From contig CAZFAT010000107.1 of assembly GCA_964517075.1 (NCBI GenBank), forward strand, positions 1 through 13,228: DNA of 13,228 nucleotides, written 5' to 3'. A program made the position numbers and the translations under genes. The notes beneath the pieces are model-generated. The model had not been told where the DNA came from, did no database searches, and saw only the letters and a list, made by a program, of their open reading frames with translations. Source of the DNA: CAZFAT01 sp964517075 (lineage in GTDB: Bacteria > Acidobacteriota > Vicinamibacteria > Vicinamibacterales > SCN-69-37). Below are positions 6,245 to 13,228 of the stretch, one piece after another. Each line of letters opens with the position of its first letter. The first letter of the stretch is position 1.

Positions 6245-9037
6245 ATGGCGACACAGACGAGACCGACGGGGAAGGCGACGCGCACGAAAGCGGCCCGTGG
6301 GGCCGCCAAGACACGGAGAGCGGGCAGGGCGGCGAAGTACGTGTACAACTTCGGCCGCAGGACCGACGGTGACGGGACCATGAAGCCGCTGCTCGGCGGC
6401 AAGGGCGCCAACCTCGCCGAGATGTGCCGGATCGGATTGCCCGTGCCGCCGGGGTTCACCATCACCACCGACGTCTGCACCTACTACTACGCGAACAAGC
6501 GCACCTATCCCTCCGCGCTCAAGGGCCAGATGGAGGCGGGCATCGCCAGCCTCGAGACGCAGACGGGCAAGCGGTTCGGCGATCTCAGGAACCCGCTGCT
6601 GGTCTCGGTGCGGTCGGGCGCGCGCGACTCGATGCCCGGGATGATGGACACGATCCTCAACCTCGGCCTCAACGACGACACCGTGCAGGCGCTCGCCACG
6701 AAGACCGGCAACCCGCGCTTCGCCTGGGACTGCTACCGCCGCTTCGTCCAGATGTACGGCGATGTCGTCCTGGGTGTGCAGAAGCGTCCGGACGAGGATC
6801 ACGAGCCGTTCGAGACGGTGATTGAGCGTCTCAAACACGAGCGCTATCACCGGGCGATCGAGGACACGAAGCTGACCGTGGATGACCTCCAGGAACTCGT
6901 GGGGCGTTTCAAGGCTCTGGTGAAGGCGCGGGTGGGCAAGAACTTCCCGACCTCGCCCTGGGACCAGCTGCTGGGCGCCGTGGGCGCCGTGTTCGGGTCC
7001 TGGATGAACGACCGCGCCATCGTCTACCGCCGCAAGTACAACATCCCGACCGAGTGGGGGACGGCGGTCAACGTGCAGGCGATGGTGTACGGCAACACCG
7101 GGGAGAACTCGGGCTCCGGCGTCGCGTTCACACGCAACCCGGCCAACGGCGTCAAGGAGTTCTACGGGGAGTTTCTCATCAACGCCCAGGGCGAGGACGT
7201 CGTCGCCGGCGTCCGGACGCCCGAGCCGGTCGCGGAGCTGAAGAAGCAGATGCCGAAGGCGTACGCGGCACTCGAACGCATTCGCCAGACGCTCGAGAAG
7301 CATTTCAAGGACGTGCAGGACTTCGAGTTCACCATCGAGGATGGCGTCGTGTACATGCTGCAGACGCGGAACGGCAAGCGCACGGCGATGGCGGCGCTGA
7401 AGTTCTCGATCGACATGCAGAAGGAAAAGCTCATCGACTGGAAGACCGCGATTCTGCGGAATCCGGCCGATCAGCTTGAGCAGCTGCTCGCGCCGGTGTT
7501 CGATACCGCGGAGGTCGCGAAGGCGCCAGTGATCGCGACCGGACTGCCGGCGGGCCCCGGCGCGGCGTCCGGCCAGATCTATCTCAACGCCGATCGTGCG
7601 GTGACGGCGGCCGACAAGGGGGAGCAGGTGCTGCTCGTCCGTATCGAGACCTCGCCGGAGGATCTGCGGGGCATGATCGCGGCTGAAGGGATTCTCACGG
7701 CGCGCGGCGGCGTGTCGTCGCACGCGGCCCTCGTCGCCCGACAGATGGGCAAGGTCTGCATCTGCGGAGCGGCCGCGGTGGAGGTGGACTATCAGGCGCG
7801 CACGGTGAAGGTGGCGGGCCGGACGTTCAAGGAGGGCGACTGGATCTCCATCGACGGCACGGCCGGCAAGGTCTACGCCGGCCGGGTCAAGACCGCGCCG
7901 TCGGAGATCGTGGCCGGCCTGATCGATGGCAACGAGGCGGCGAAGAAGACGGAGAAGTTCCGGAACTTCCAGCAGTTGATGAAGTGGTGCGCGGAGGCGA
8001 CGCGCATGAGCGTGCGCACCAACGCGGACACGCCGGAGCAGACGGCCAACGCGGTCGCGTTCGGCGCGGTCGGCATCGGTTTGACGCGCACCGAGCACAT
8101 GTTCTTCGAGGGGGACCGCATCGACGCGATGCGGGAGATGATCCTGGCCGAAACGGTCGAGGACCGGAAGGCGGCGCTGGCCAAGCTCCTGCCGTACCAG
8201 CGGGAAGATTTTGCGGGGATCTTCCGCGCGCTGAAAGGGCTGCCCGCGACGATTCGCTTCCTGGATCCGCCGCTGCACGAGTTCCTGCCGCACACCAAAG
8301 AACAGCAGGAGGAGCTGGCGAAGAAGATGGGCGTGCCGGCCGAGCGCATCCAGGCGCGGGTCCACGGCCTGCACGAATTCAACCCCATGCTCGGGTTCCG
8401 CGGCTGCCGCCTCGGCATCGGCTATCCCGAAATCTCGGCCATGCAGGCGCGCGCGGTTTTCGAGGCGGCGGCGAAGGTGCAGAAGGAAGGGATCAAGGTC
8501 CGCCCGGAAGTCATGATCCCCCTCGTCGGTTTCAAGAAAGAGCTCGACCTGCAGATCGAGGTCGTGCATCAGGCGGCGCGCGAGGTGCAGGCCGAGCAGA
8601 AGGTGAAACTCGACTACCTCGTGGGCACCATGATCGAGATTCCCCGAGGCGCCCTGACGGCGGACGAGATCGCGATGTCGGCCGAGTTCTTCAGTTTTGG
8701 CACCAACGATCTGACGCAGACCGGCCTGGGCATGTCGCGCGACGATTCCGGCTCATTCCTCCCGCAGTACGCGGAACTCGAGATCGTGCCCAAGAATCCG
8801 TTTGCGACCATCGACCAGAACGGCGTCGGGCAGCTCGTCGAGATTGCGGTCACCAAGGGGCGCGCCGCCCGGCCCGGCCTCAAACTCGGGATCTGCGGCG
8901 AACATGGCGGCGATCCCGCGTCGATTGCGTTCTTCGAGCGGGTCGGGCTGGACTACGTGAGCTGCTCGCCGTACCGCGTCCCGGTCGCCCGTCTGGCCGC
9001 CGCCCAGGCGGCGCTGCGGCAGCGGGCCCGGCGTTGA
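6245..9037 (+). CDS. ppdK: Pyruvate, phosphate dikinase
   Basis: A 930-residue PPDK: ATP + phosphate + pyruvate to and from AMP + PPi + PEP, cytoplasmic, between glycolysis and gluconeogenesis. The ATP-grasp domain shows LLGGKGANLAEM (K53) and SVRSGARDSMPGMMDTI (R123). The swivelling phosphohistidine domain carries GGVSSHAALVAR with catalytic His493. The PEP/pyruvate barrel shows RTEHMFFEGDRI, RFLDPPLHEFLP, FNPMLGFRGCRLGIGYPEI, SFGTNDLTQTGLGMSRDD and GICGEHGGDPASI with catalytic Cys884. Two oddities: residues 1-31 are an Ala/Thr/Gly tail with ten Lys/Arg and no acid before the usual start at KYVYNFG, and the usually Thr residue two before the His is Ser491. Typical bacterial members are about 870-880 residues. 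ATG at 6245 has GAGAGG at 6236-6241 just upstream, eight bases after glyS. A later start at the GTG of KYVYNF (about 6341) would remove the tail but lacks support. Confidence 0.97.
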   Translation: MATQTRPTGKATRTKAARGAAKTRRAGRAAKYVYNFGRRTDGDGTMKPLLGGKGANLAEMCRIGLPVPPGFTITTDVCTYYYANKRTYPSALKGQMEAGIASLETQTGKRFGDLRNPLLVSVRSGARDSMPGMMDTILNLGLNDDTVQALATKTGNPRFAWDCYRRFVQMYGDVVLGVQKRPDEDHEPFETVIERLKHERYHRAIEDTKLTVDDLQELVGRFKALVKARVGKNFPTSPWDQLLGAVGAVFGSWMNDRAIVYRRKYNIPTEWGTAVNVQAMVYGNTGENSGSGVAFTRNPANGVKEFYGEFLINAQGEDVVAGVRTPEPVAELKKQMPKAYAALERIRQTLEKHFKDVQDFEFTIEDGVVYMLQTRNGKRTAMAALKFSIDMQKEKLIDWKTAILRNPADQLEQLLAPVFDTAEVAKAPVIATGLPAGPGAASGQIYLNADRAVTAADKGEQVLLVRIETSPEDLRGMIAAEGILTARGGVSSHAALVARQMGKVCICGAAAVEVDYQARTVKVAGRTFKEGDWISIDGTAGKVYAGRVKTAPSEIVAGLIDGNEAAKKTEKFRNFQQLMKWCAEATRMSVRTNADTPEQTANAVAFGAVGIGLTRTEHMFFEGDRIDAMREMILAETVEDRKAALAKLLPYQREDFAGIFRALKGLPATIRFLDPPLHEFLPHTKEQQEELAKKMGVPAERIQARVHGLHEFNPMLGFRGCRLGIGYPEISAMQARAVFEAAAKVQKEGIKVRPEVMIPLVGFKKELDLQIEVVHQAAREVQAEQKVKLDYLVGTMIEIPRGALTADEIAMSAEFFSFGTNDLTQTGLGMSRDDSGSFLPQYAELEIVPKNPFATIDQNGVGQLVEIAVTKGRAARPGLKLGICGEHGGDPASIAFFERVGLDYVSCSPYRVPVARLAAAQAALRQRARR

Positions 9038-9050
9038 GTGCGTTCCGCGA

Positions 9051-9157
9051 AAGCTGGAAGTTGGAAGCCAGAAGTTAGAAGTCAGAAGGGGCAAGCCTTG
9101 GCGCCGGGAACCGGGAACTGTTCTGACTTCTCACTTCTGGCTTCTAACCTTGAGCTT
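9051..9157. repeat. Long inverted repeat built of 7-base units
   Basis: Left arm 9051-9087 and right arm 9121-9157 are reverse complements at 32 of 37 positions, around a 33-base loop. In + strand RNA two of the five mismatches (9057/9151 and 9063/9145) become G-U pairs, so 34 of 37 would pair. The left arm holds five tandem heptamers RGAAGNN: GGAAGTT (9056-9062), GGAAGCC, AGAAGTT, AGAAGTC and AGAAGGG (to 9090). The right arm holds four TTCTNNC units (9121-9148). The loop has CCGGGAA twice in tandem. There is no T-run. It starts 13 bases after ppdK and ends 33 before corA, so it could stabilise the ppdK 3' end, end transcription, or be a dispersed intergenic element. Confidence 0.85.
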
Positions 9158-9190
9158 GATCGTGCCTGGTCCCGTGTCATGTAGGCGACC

Positions 9191-10156
9191 ATGATCACCG
9201 TCCTCGTCCATCGCGACGGCGTGACCCGCGAGGAGTCCGCCGTCGATCCCGCCTGGCTCACGCCCGAGGCGCCGGAGCAGCTCTGGGTGGACCTTGACGG
9301 CACCGGCGACGCCGAGCGGCGCCTGCTGAGCGACGTCTTTCACTTTCACGAGCTCGCCGTCGAGGACGCGCTCCAGGAAGTCCACCACCCGAAGGTCGAG
9401 GCCTACGCGGGCTTCTTGTATCTGATCCTCCATGGCATTGCCGCCGACCGGAGGAAGCGCGGTTTTGTCACGAAGGATGTCGATTTCTTCCTGGGCCGAA
9501 ACTTCCTGGTGACGGTGCATCATGGACCGTCCCGCTCCATCGCGGCCGCGCGTGAGATTTGTCTGCGTCACCAGGATGTCCTGGCTGAAGGCACCGTAGG
9601 TCTTCTGCACCGGATCGTCGATCAGCTCGTGGATCACTATCGTCCCGACGTGGACGCGCTGGAAGATCGAGTCGAGAACCTCGAGCGGGTCGTCTTCGAG
9701 TATCCGCAGAAGAATCCGCTCCGTGACGTACTGCAGCTCAAACGGGACATCGGCTCGCTTCGCCGCGTGGCCCTTCCGCAGCGCGACTCGGTCGGCCGGC
9801 TCGCGCGCCGGGAGTTCGGGCAGATTCCGGAAGCCATGACGTACCGGTTCCGCGATGTCTACGACAACCTCGTCCGGCTGAACGAGGAAGCGATGTTCCT
9901 GCAGGATCGCGTGACGACCCTCCTCGATGCCTACCTCTCGGCGCAGTCGAATCGTCTGAACCAGGTGATGAAGGTCTTGACGGTGATCGCCACGATCTTC
10001 ATGCCGCTCACCGTGCTGACCGGGCTCTACGGCATGAACGTGAGGCTGGCGCTGTTCCCCGGCGGCGAGGCCGCGCAGTTCTGGTGGATTGTGGGGATCA
10101 TGCTTGCGGTGTCACTGGCCATGCTGTGGATCTTTCGGCGGAAGCACTGGCTGTGA
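9191..10156 (+). CDS. corA: Magnesium/divalent cation transporter CorA
   Basis: A 321-residue CorA-type channel, which works as an inner-membrane pentamer for Mg2+ (sometimes Co2+ or Ni2+) uptake. A large cytoplasmic alpha/beta domain with long helices (VHHPKVEAYAGFLYLILHG; the stalk helix DVLQLKRDIGSLRRVALPQR) precedes two membrane helices, about 259-280 and 297-315, separated by the selectivity motif YGMNV (GMN 281-283) and a short loop FPGGEAAQ. The C-terminus is basic (RRKHWL), as in the family. Length is normal (about 310-350). ATG at 9191 is fixed by an in-frame TAG at 9182-9184; the only Shine-Dalgarno candidate is a weak TAGG at 9182-9185. The stop overlaps the mutL start (GTGA). With MgtE it is a second, unrelated Mg2+ route in this window. 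A ZntB-like zinc role cannot be excluded. Confidence 0.94.
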   Translation: MITVLVHRDGVTREESAVDPAWLTPEAPEQLWVDLDGTGDAERRLLSDVFHFHELAVEDALQEVHHPKVEAYAGFLYLILHGIAADRRKRGFVTKDVDFFLGRNFLVTVHHGPSRSIAAAREICLRHQDVLAEGTVGLLHRIVDQLVDHYRPDVDALEDRVENLERVVFEYPQKNPLRDVLQLKRDIGSLRRVALPQRDSVGRLARREFGQIPEAMTYRFRDVYDNLVRLNEEAMFLQDRVTTLLDAYLSAQSNRLNQVMKVLTVIATIFMPLTVLTGLYGMNVRLALFPGGEAAQFWWIVGIMLAVSLAMLWIFRRKHWL

Positions 10157-11901
10157 GCCGCATCCGGCAGCTCCCGCCGGACCTGGCGAACCAGATTGCC
10201 GCGGGCGAGGTCGTCGAACGTCCCGCGTCGGTGGTGAAGGAACTGGTCGAGAACGCGCTCGACGCTGGCGCTCGCCGCCTGACAGTGTCTGTGGAGTTCG
10301 GCGGCAAGGCCCTCGTCCAGGTGGAGGACGACGGCGAAGGGATGTCACCCGAGGACGCCACGCTCGCGCTCCAGCGCCACGCCACGAGCAAGATTGCCAG
10401 TGCGGCGGACCTCGCCGCGATTCGCACGCTCGGGTTTCGCGGCGAAGCGCTGCCGTCGATTGCCTCGGTCTCCCGCTTCCGGCTGCGTACGCGCGCCCGG
10501 GGCGCCCTGTCCGGCACTGAAATCCGGGTCGACGCGGGGCGCATCGTGTCCAGCCGTGAGGTCGGCGCGCCGGAGGGCACCCTCGTCGAAGTCGGCGAGC
10601 TGTTCTTCAATCTGCCTGCCCGGCGAAAGTTCCTGAAGGCGGACACCGCGGAGACGGCGCAAGTGTCCCGGCTGCTGACCCAGCTGGCCCTCGGCTATCC
10701 GGAAATCGGCTTCGTCCTGAGGAGCGGCGGCCGGCTGCTGCTCGAGACGCCTCCGGCCGGCTCACTCGAGGAGCGTTTCTATCAAGTCTACGGGGATCGT
10801 CCGGATCTGGTGCCGGTGCGGAAGGACGCGGCCGGCATCACCGTGCGCGGCTTCGTCGGAGCGCTGGGTGAGCAGGGGCCGGTGCGGGGACCGCAGCACG
10901 TGTTCGTCAACCGACGCATCGTCCGCGATCGCACCATTGGGCACGCCATCCAGCAGGGCTACAGCGTGGCCACCATCAAGGAGCGCAGCCCCGAGGTGCA
11001 TCTGTTCATTGAACTGCCCGCCGATCGCGTGGACGTCAACGTCCATCCGACCAAGGCCGAAGTGCGCTTCCTGGATCAGGGCCTGGTCCACGAAGTGCTG
11101 CGCCGTGCCGTCGTGGACGCCCTGGGCGGTACCGGCGCGCCTGAACTCCGGTTGACGGCTCCCGAGCCCGTCGCCGCCGGCGCACACGTGGCGCCGTTGC
11201 CCCTGAGTTGGATGACGCCCGACCGGGACGCCGCCCCAACGCCCGGGGACCGACCGGCGTTCGACGCCCCGACGGCGACGCGGCTCGATACCTCGGCGGG
11301 ACGCGATTCAGTGGCTCACCTGATCCGGCCCATGGTCCCGCTTGGTCAGTTCCGGTCGACCTTCATCATTGCCGCCGACGACGAGGGGCTGGCGATCATC
11401 GACCAGCACGTCGCGCACGAACGGATTCTGTTCGAACAGATCTCGGAGCAACTGACCAGCCGGCCCCTCGAATCCCAGCGTCTGTTGACGCCCATCGTCC
11501 TCGAGCTGAGTCCTGGCGCCCATCAGACGCTGCTGGAGCATGCCGGGGCGCTTGCGCGCCTCGGGTTCGACATCGAGGACTTCGGTGGGACGAGCTTGCG
11601 GATCTCGTCGGTTCCGGCGCTGCTCGACTGGGCGCAGAGCGATCAGGCGCTGCGGGCCGTGGCGGGAGATCTCGACGGTGTGACGGCCGAGGCGGGTCTC
11701 ACCGATCCGCTGCGCCGCATGGCGGCGACGATGGCCTGCCATGCCGCGGTGAAAGCCAACGACCTGCTGACGCGCGAGAAGATGCAGTATCTGCTCGACG
11801 AACTGCGGCGCACGGCGCACTCAGCCGTCTGTCCGCACGGCAGGCCTGTTGTCCTCAGGCTGACGAGACGGGAAATTGAAAGGAACTTTGAGAGAATTTG
11901 A
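10153..11901 (+). CDS. mutL: DNA mismatch repair protein MutL (endonuclease type)
   Basis: A 582-residue MutL linking MutS mismatch recognition to strand incision. The GHKL ATPase domain shows ANQIAAGEVVERPASVVKEL (12-31), E30/N34 of the metal/ATP box, DDGEGM (59-64), RHATSK (75-80) and GFRGEAL (94-100). A transducer domain and a Pro/Ala-rich linker (about 335-400) follow. The C-terminal dimerisation domain carries the nicking-endonuclease motifs: DQHVAHERILFE (417-428), ACH (528-530), CPHGRP (560-565) and a final FER. This predicts an incising MutL that does not depend on a MutH, as in most bacteria outside the E. coli group. The start is GTG at 10153, sharing GTGA with the corA stop, with GGAAG at 10140-10144. 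The family N-terminus (IRQLPPDLANQIAAGEV) begins right there. It converges on rarA. Confidence 0.96.
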   Translation: MSRIRQLPPDLANQIAAGEVVERPASVVKELVENALDAGARRLTVSVEFGGKALVQVEDDGEGMSPEDATLALQRHATSKIASAADLAAIRTLGFRGEALPSIASVSRFRLRTRARGALSGTEIRVDAGRIVSSREVGAPEGTLVEVGELFFNLPARRKFLKADTAETAQVSRLLTQLALGYPEIGFVLRSGGRLLLETPPAGSLEERFYQVYGDRPDLVPVRKDAAGITVRGFVGALGEQGPVRGPQHVFVNRRIVRDRTIGHAIQQGYSVATIKERSPEVHLFIELPADRVDVNVHPTKAEVRFLDQGLVHEVLRRAVVDALGGTGAPELRLTAPEPVAAGAHVAPLPLSWMTPDRDAAPTPGDRPAFDAPTATRLDTSAGRDSVAHLIRPMVPLGQFRSTFIIAADDEGLAIIDQHVAHERILFEQISEQLTSRPLESQRLLTPIVLELSPGAHQTLLEHAGALARLGFDIEDFGGTSLRISSVPALLDWAQSDQALRAVAGDLDGVTAEAGLTDPLRRMAATMACHAAVKANDLLTREKMQYLLDELRRTAHSAVCPHGRPVVLRLTRREIERNFERI

Positions 11902-11918
11902 GTCTGGCTGCAGGCAGC

Positions 11919-11987
11919 ATTGATGATTCATTGATCGGGTCATTGACGATTGCATTCACGGATTGATGCGATCAATAAATCGTCAAT
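11919..11987. repeat. ATTGAY repeat cluster with nested stems
   Basis: This AT-rich stretch lies between convergent mutL and rarA. ATTGAY occurs four times forward (11919, 11930, 11942, 11962) and twice inverted (11971-11976, 11982-11987). ATTGACGATT (11942-11951) and AATCGTCAAT (11978-11987) form a perfect ten-pair stem that encloses a second perfect stem, ATTGAT GCG ATCAAT (11962-11976). ATTGATGATT at 11919-11928 could pair with the same right arm using one G-U, giving alternative folds. No T-run is present, so intrinsic termination is uncertain, but a two-way transcription barrier between converging genes is plausible. It abuts the rarA stop codon. Confidence 0.75.
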
Positions 11988-13228
11988 TCAGCCTTTGCGT
12001 CTTGCCTTCTCGAGCGCCTCTTTGAGTCTGATTTCCATCCCCCGCTCCGTCGGCTGGTAATAGCGGCGACTCTGGAGGTGGTCCGGCAGGCAGCGCATGT
12101 CGGCGACGCCGCCCGGCTCGTCGTGGGCGTACTTGTAGCCGGCGCCGTACCCGAGCCCCTTCATGAGCGAGGTCGGCGCGTTGCGCAGGTGCAAGGGGAC
12201 AGGCGCGGCCACGTCGGTCAGCGCGTCCCGCGCGGCGGCCTGATACGCGCGGTAGACCGCGTTGCTCTTGGGCGCGGCCGACAGGTAGATGACCGCCTGC
12301 GCCAGCGCCGTGTTGCCTTCGGGCATGCCGAGGAAGTGCACGGCGTCCTTCGCGGCGATTGCCACCTCGAGGGCGCGGGGATCCGCCGTACCGATGTCCT
12401 CCGAGGCAAAGCGGACGACGCGGCGGGCGATGTAGAGCGGGTCCTCTCCGGCCTCGAGCATGCGCGCCAGCCAATAGACGGCGGCGTCGGCGTCGCTGTT
12501 GCGCATGGATTTGTGCAGCGCGGAGATCAGGTTGAAGTGCTCCTCGCCGGACTTGTCGTACAACAGGGAACGGCGTTCGATCAGACCGGCCAGCACGTCG
12601 GCGTCGAGCCGCCGCCGGCCGTCCTCACCAGGCACGATCGCGCTCACGGCCTGCTCCAGGAGATTGAGCGCGACGCGAGCGTCGCCGTTCGCGTAGAGGG
12701 CGATGGCGGTGAGTGACGCGGCGTCGGCGTCGACCCGGAGGGTGCCGAGACCCCGCGCGTCGTCCGACAGCGCGCGGATGAGAATCGTCCGGACCGCGTC
12801 CACCGAGAGGGGCTCGAGCACGTAGACCTTGGCCCGAGACAGCAGCGCCGAGTTCACCTCGAACGACGGGTTCTCGGTCGTCGCTCCGATGAGGACAATC
12901 GTGCCGGCCTCGACGTGGGGCAGGAATGCGTCCTGTTGGGCTTTGTTGAAGCGGTGAATCTCGTCCACGAAGAGGATCGTCCGACGGCCTGTGGCGGCGC
13001 GGCGGTGATCGACCATCGCAATCACGTCCTTGATCTCGCGAATGCCGGACGTCACCGCACTGAAGGCCAGGAAGTCCGCGCCCGCGACGCGCGCCGCCAG
13101 CCGGGCGAGCGTCGTCTTGCCGGTGCCTGGCGGTCCCCACAGGATGAGCGAATGCAGCAAGCCGCCTTCCAGCACCTGGCGCAGCGGCCGGCCGGGTCCG
13201 AGCAGGTGATCCTGGCCGACGCACTCGT
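11988..13228 (-). CDS. rarA: Replication-associated recombination protein RarA (MgsA), 5' end beyond window
   Basis: An AAA+ ATPase of the RarA/MgsA/WRNIP1 family that acts at stalled replication forks as a tetramer. The readable part is 412 residues and continues past the right edge; from the family (about 430-450) some 25 N-terminal residues are missing. It begins ECVGQDHLLGPGRPLR, then Walker A GPPGTGKT (13136-13113), Walker B FVDEIHRF (12971-12948), sensor GATTENPSFEVNSALLSR, the arginine-containing NGDARVALNLLE, and the C-terminal tetramerisation part with SALHKSMRNSDADAAVYWLARML, SEDIGTADP and the late signature YKYAHDEPGGV...LPDHL..R.YY.PTERG.E. A shorter start inside the window at 13175 would cut off conserved sequence and is not used. 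It is convergent with mutL, 86 bases apart. Confidence 0.96.
   Translation of the reverse strand, partial: ECVGQDHLLGPGRPLRQVLEGGLLHSLILWGPPGTGKTTLARLAARVAGADFLAFSAVTSGIREIKDVIAMVDHRRAATGRRTILFVDEIHRFNKAQQDAFLPHVEAGTIVLIGATTENPSFEVNSALLSRAKVYVLEPLSVDAVRTILIRALSDDARGLGTLRVDADAASLTAIALYANGDARVALNLLEQAVSAIVPGEDGRRRLDADVLAGLIERRSLLYDKSGEEHFNLISALHKSMRNSDADAAVYWLARMLEAGEDPLYIARRVVRFASEDIGTADPRALEVAIAAKDAVHFLGMPEGNTALAQAVIYLSAAPKSNAVYRAYQAAARDALTDVAAPVPLHLRNAPTSLMKGLGYGAGYKYAHDEPGGVADMRCLPDHLQSRRYYQPTERGMEIRLKEALEKARRKG

Noticed and set aside
5912..8569. An 885-codon open frame on the minus strand, antisense to the end of glyS and most of ppdK
   Set aside because: It is a typical GC-rich shadow: very rich in Arg, His, Leu and Asp, with no recognisable domain, and it is fully covered by two strongly supported + strand genes.
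7984..9078. A 364-codon + strand frame inside ppdK
   Set aside because: It is out of frame with ppdK, Gly/Arg/Ala-rich and without family similarity.
9051..9157. CRISPR-like repeat array between ppdK and corA
   Set aside because: The units are only seven bases, have no spacers of constant length, and form a mirror-image hairpin.
9150..9184. A corA promoter using TTGAGC or TTGATC as the -35
   Set aside because: No acceptable -10 box lies at 16-18 bases from either, and the site would leave almost no leader before the ATG.

Overview
This is a high-GC bacterial chromosomal window made mostly of housekeeping genes. The separate glycyl-tRNA synthetase alpha and beta subunits, the PPDK, RecO, RarA and endonuclease-type MutL, the high GC and the GAAG-heptad intergenic hairpin would fit an Acidobacteriota genome of the Vicinamibacteria kind. 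That placement is an inference from gene content, not something a marker in the window proves.

Layout, left to right. (1) 1-105 is very GC-rich and I recognise nothing in it except the ribosome-binding site of the next feature. (2) 106-776 is a wreck of two carbohydrate genes: an intact-looking N-terminal third of a family 4 glycosyltransferase (with ribosome-binding site and TTG start), joined out of frame to a piece of a glycogen-debranching-type enzyme, joined out of frame again to what looks like that enzyme's last 45 residues. (3) 880-2244 is mgtE, a complete Mg2+ channel/transporter gene with a plausible promoter. (4) 2352-9037 is a tight + strand unit recO-glyQ-glyS-ppdK (overlaps of 4 and 11 bases, then an 8-base gap), linking a recombination mediator, both subunits of glycyl-tRNA synthetase and pyruvate phosphate dikinase. 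(5) 9038-9190 holds a long imperfect inverted repeat whose arms are built of 7-base units. (6) 9191-11901 is a second + strand unit, corA-mutL, overlapping by four bases (GTGA). (7) 11902-11987 lies between converging genes and holds an AT-rich cluster of ATTGAY repeats that fold into nested stems. (8) 11988-13228, minus strand, is rarA (mgsA) without its first codons, which lie beyond the right edge.

How they fit together: there are two unrelated Mg2+ transporters (MgtE, CorA), three genome-maintenance genes (recO, mutL, rarA), one translation enzyme (GlyQS) and one central-carbon enzyme (PPDK). The window shows no prophage, insertion sequence, CRISPR array, tRNA or defence island. I found no new multi-gene system. 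The points worth a second look are the mosaic pseudogene, the two intergenic repeat elements, and small departures in PPDK: a basic N-terminal tail and Ser at the usual regulatory Thr position.
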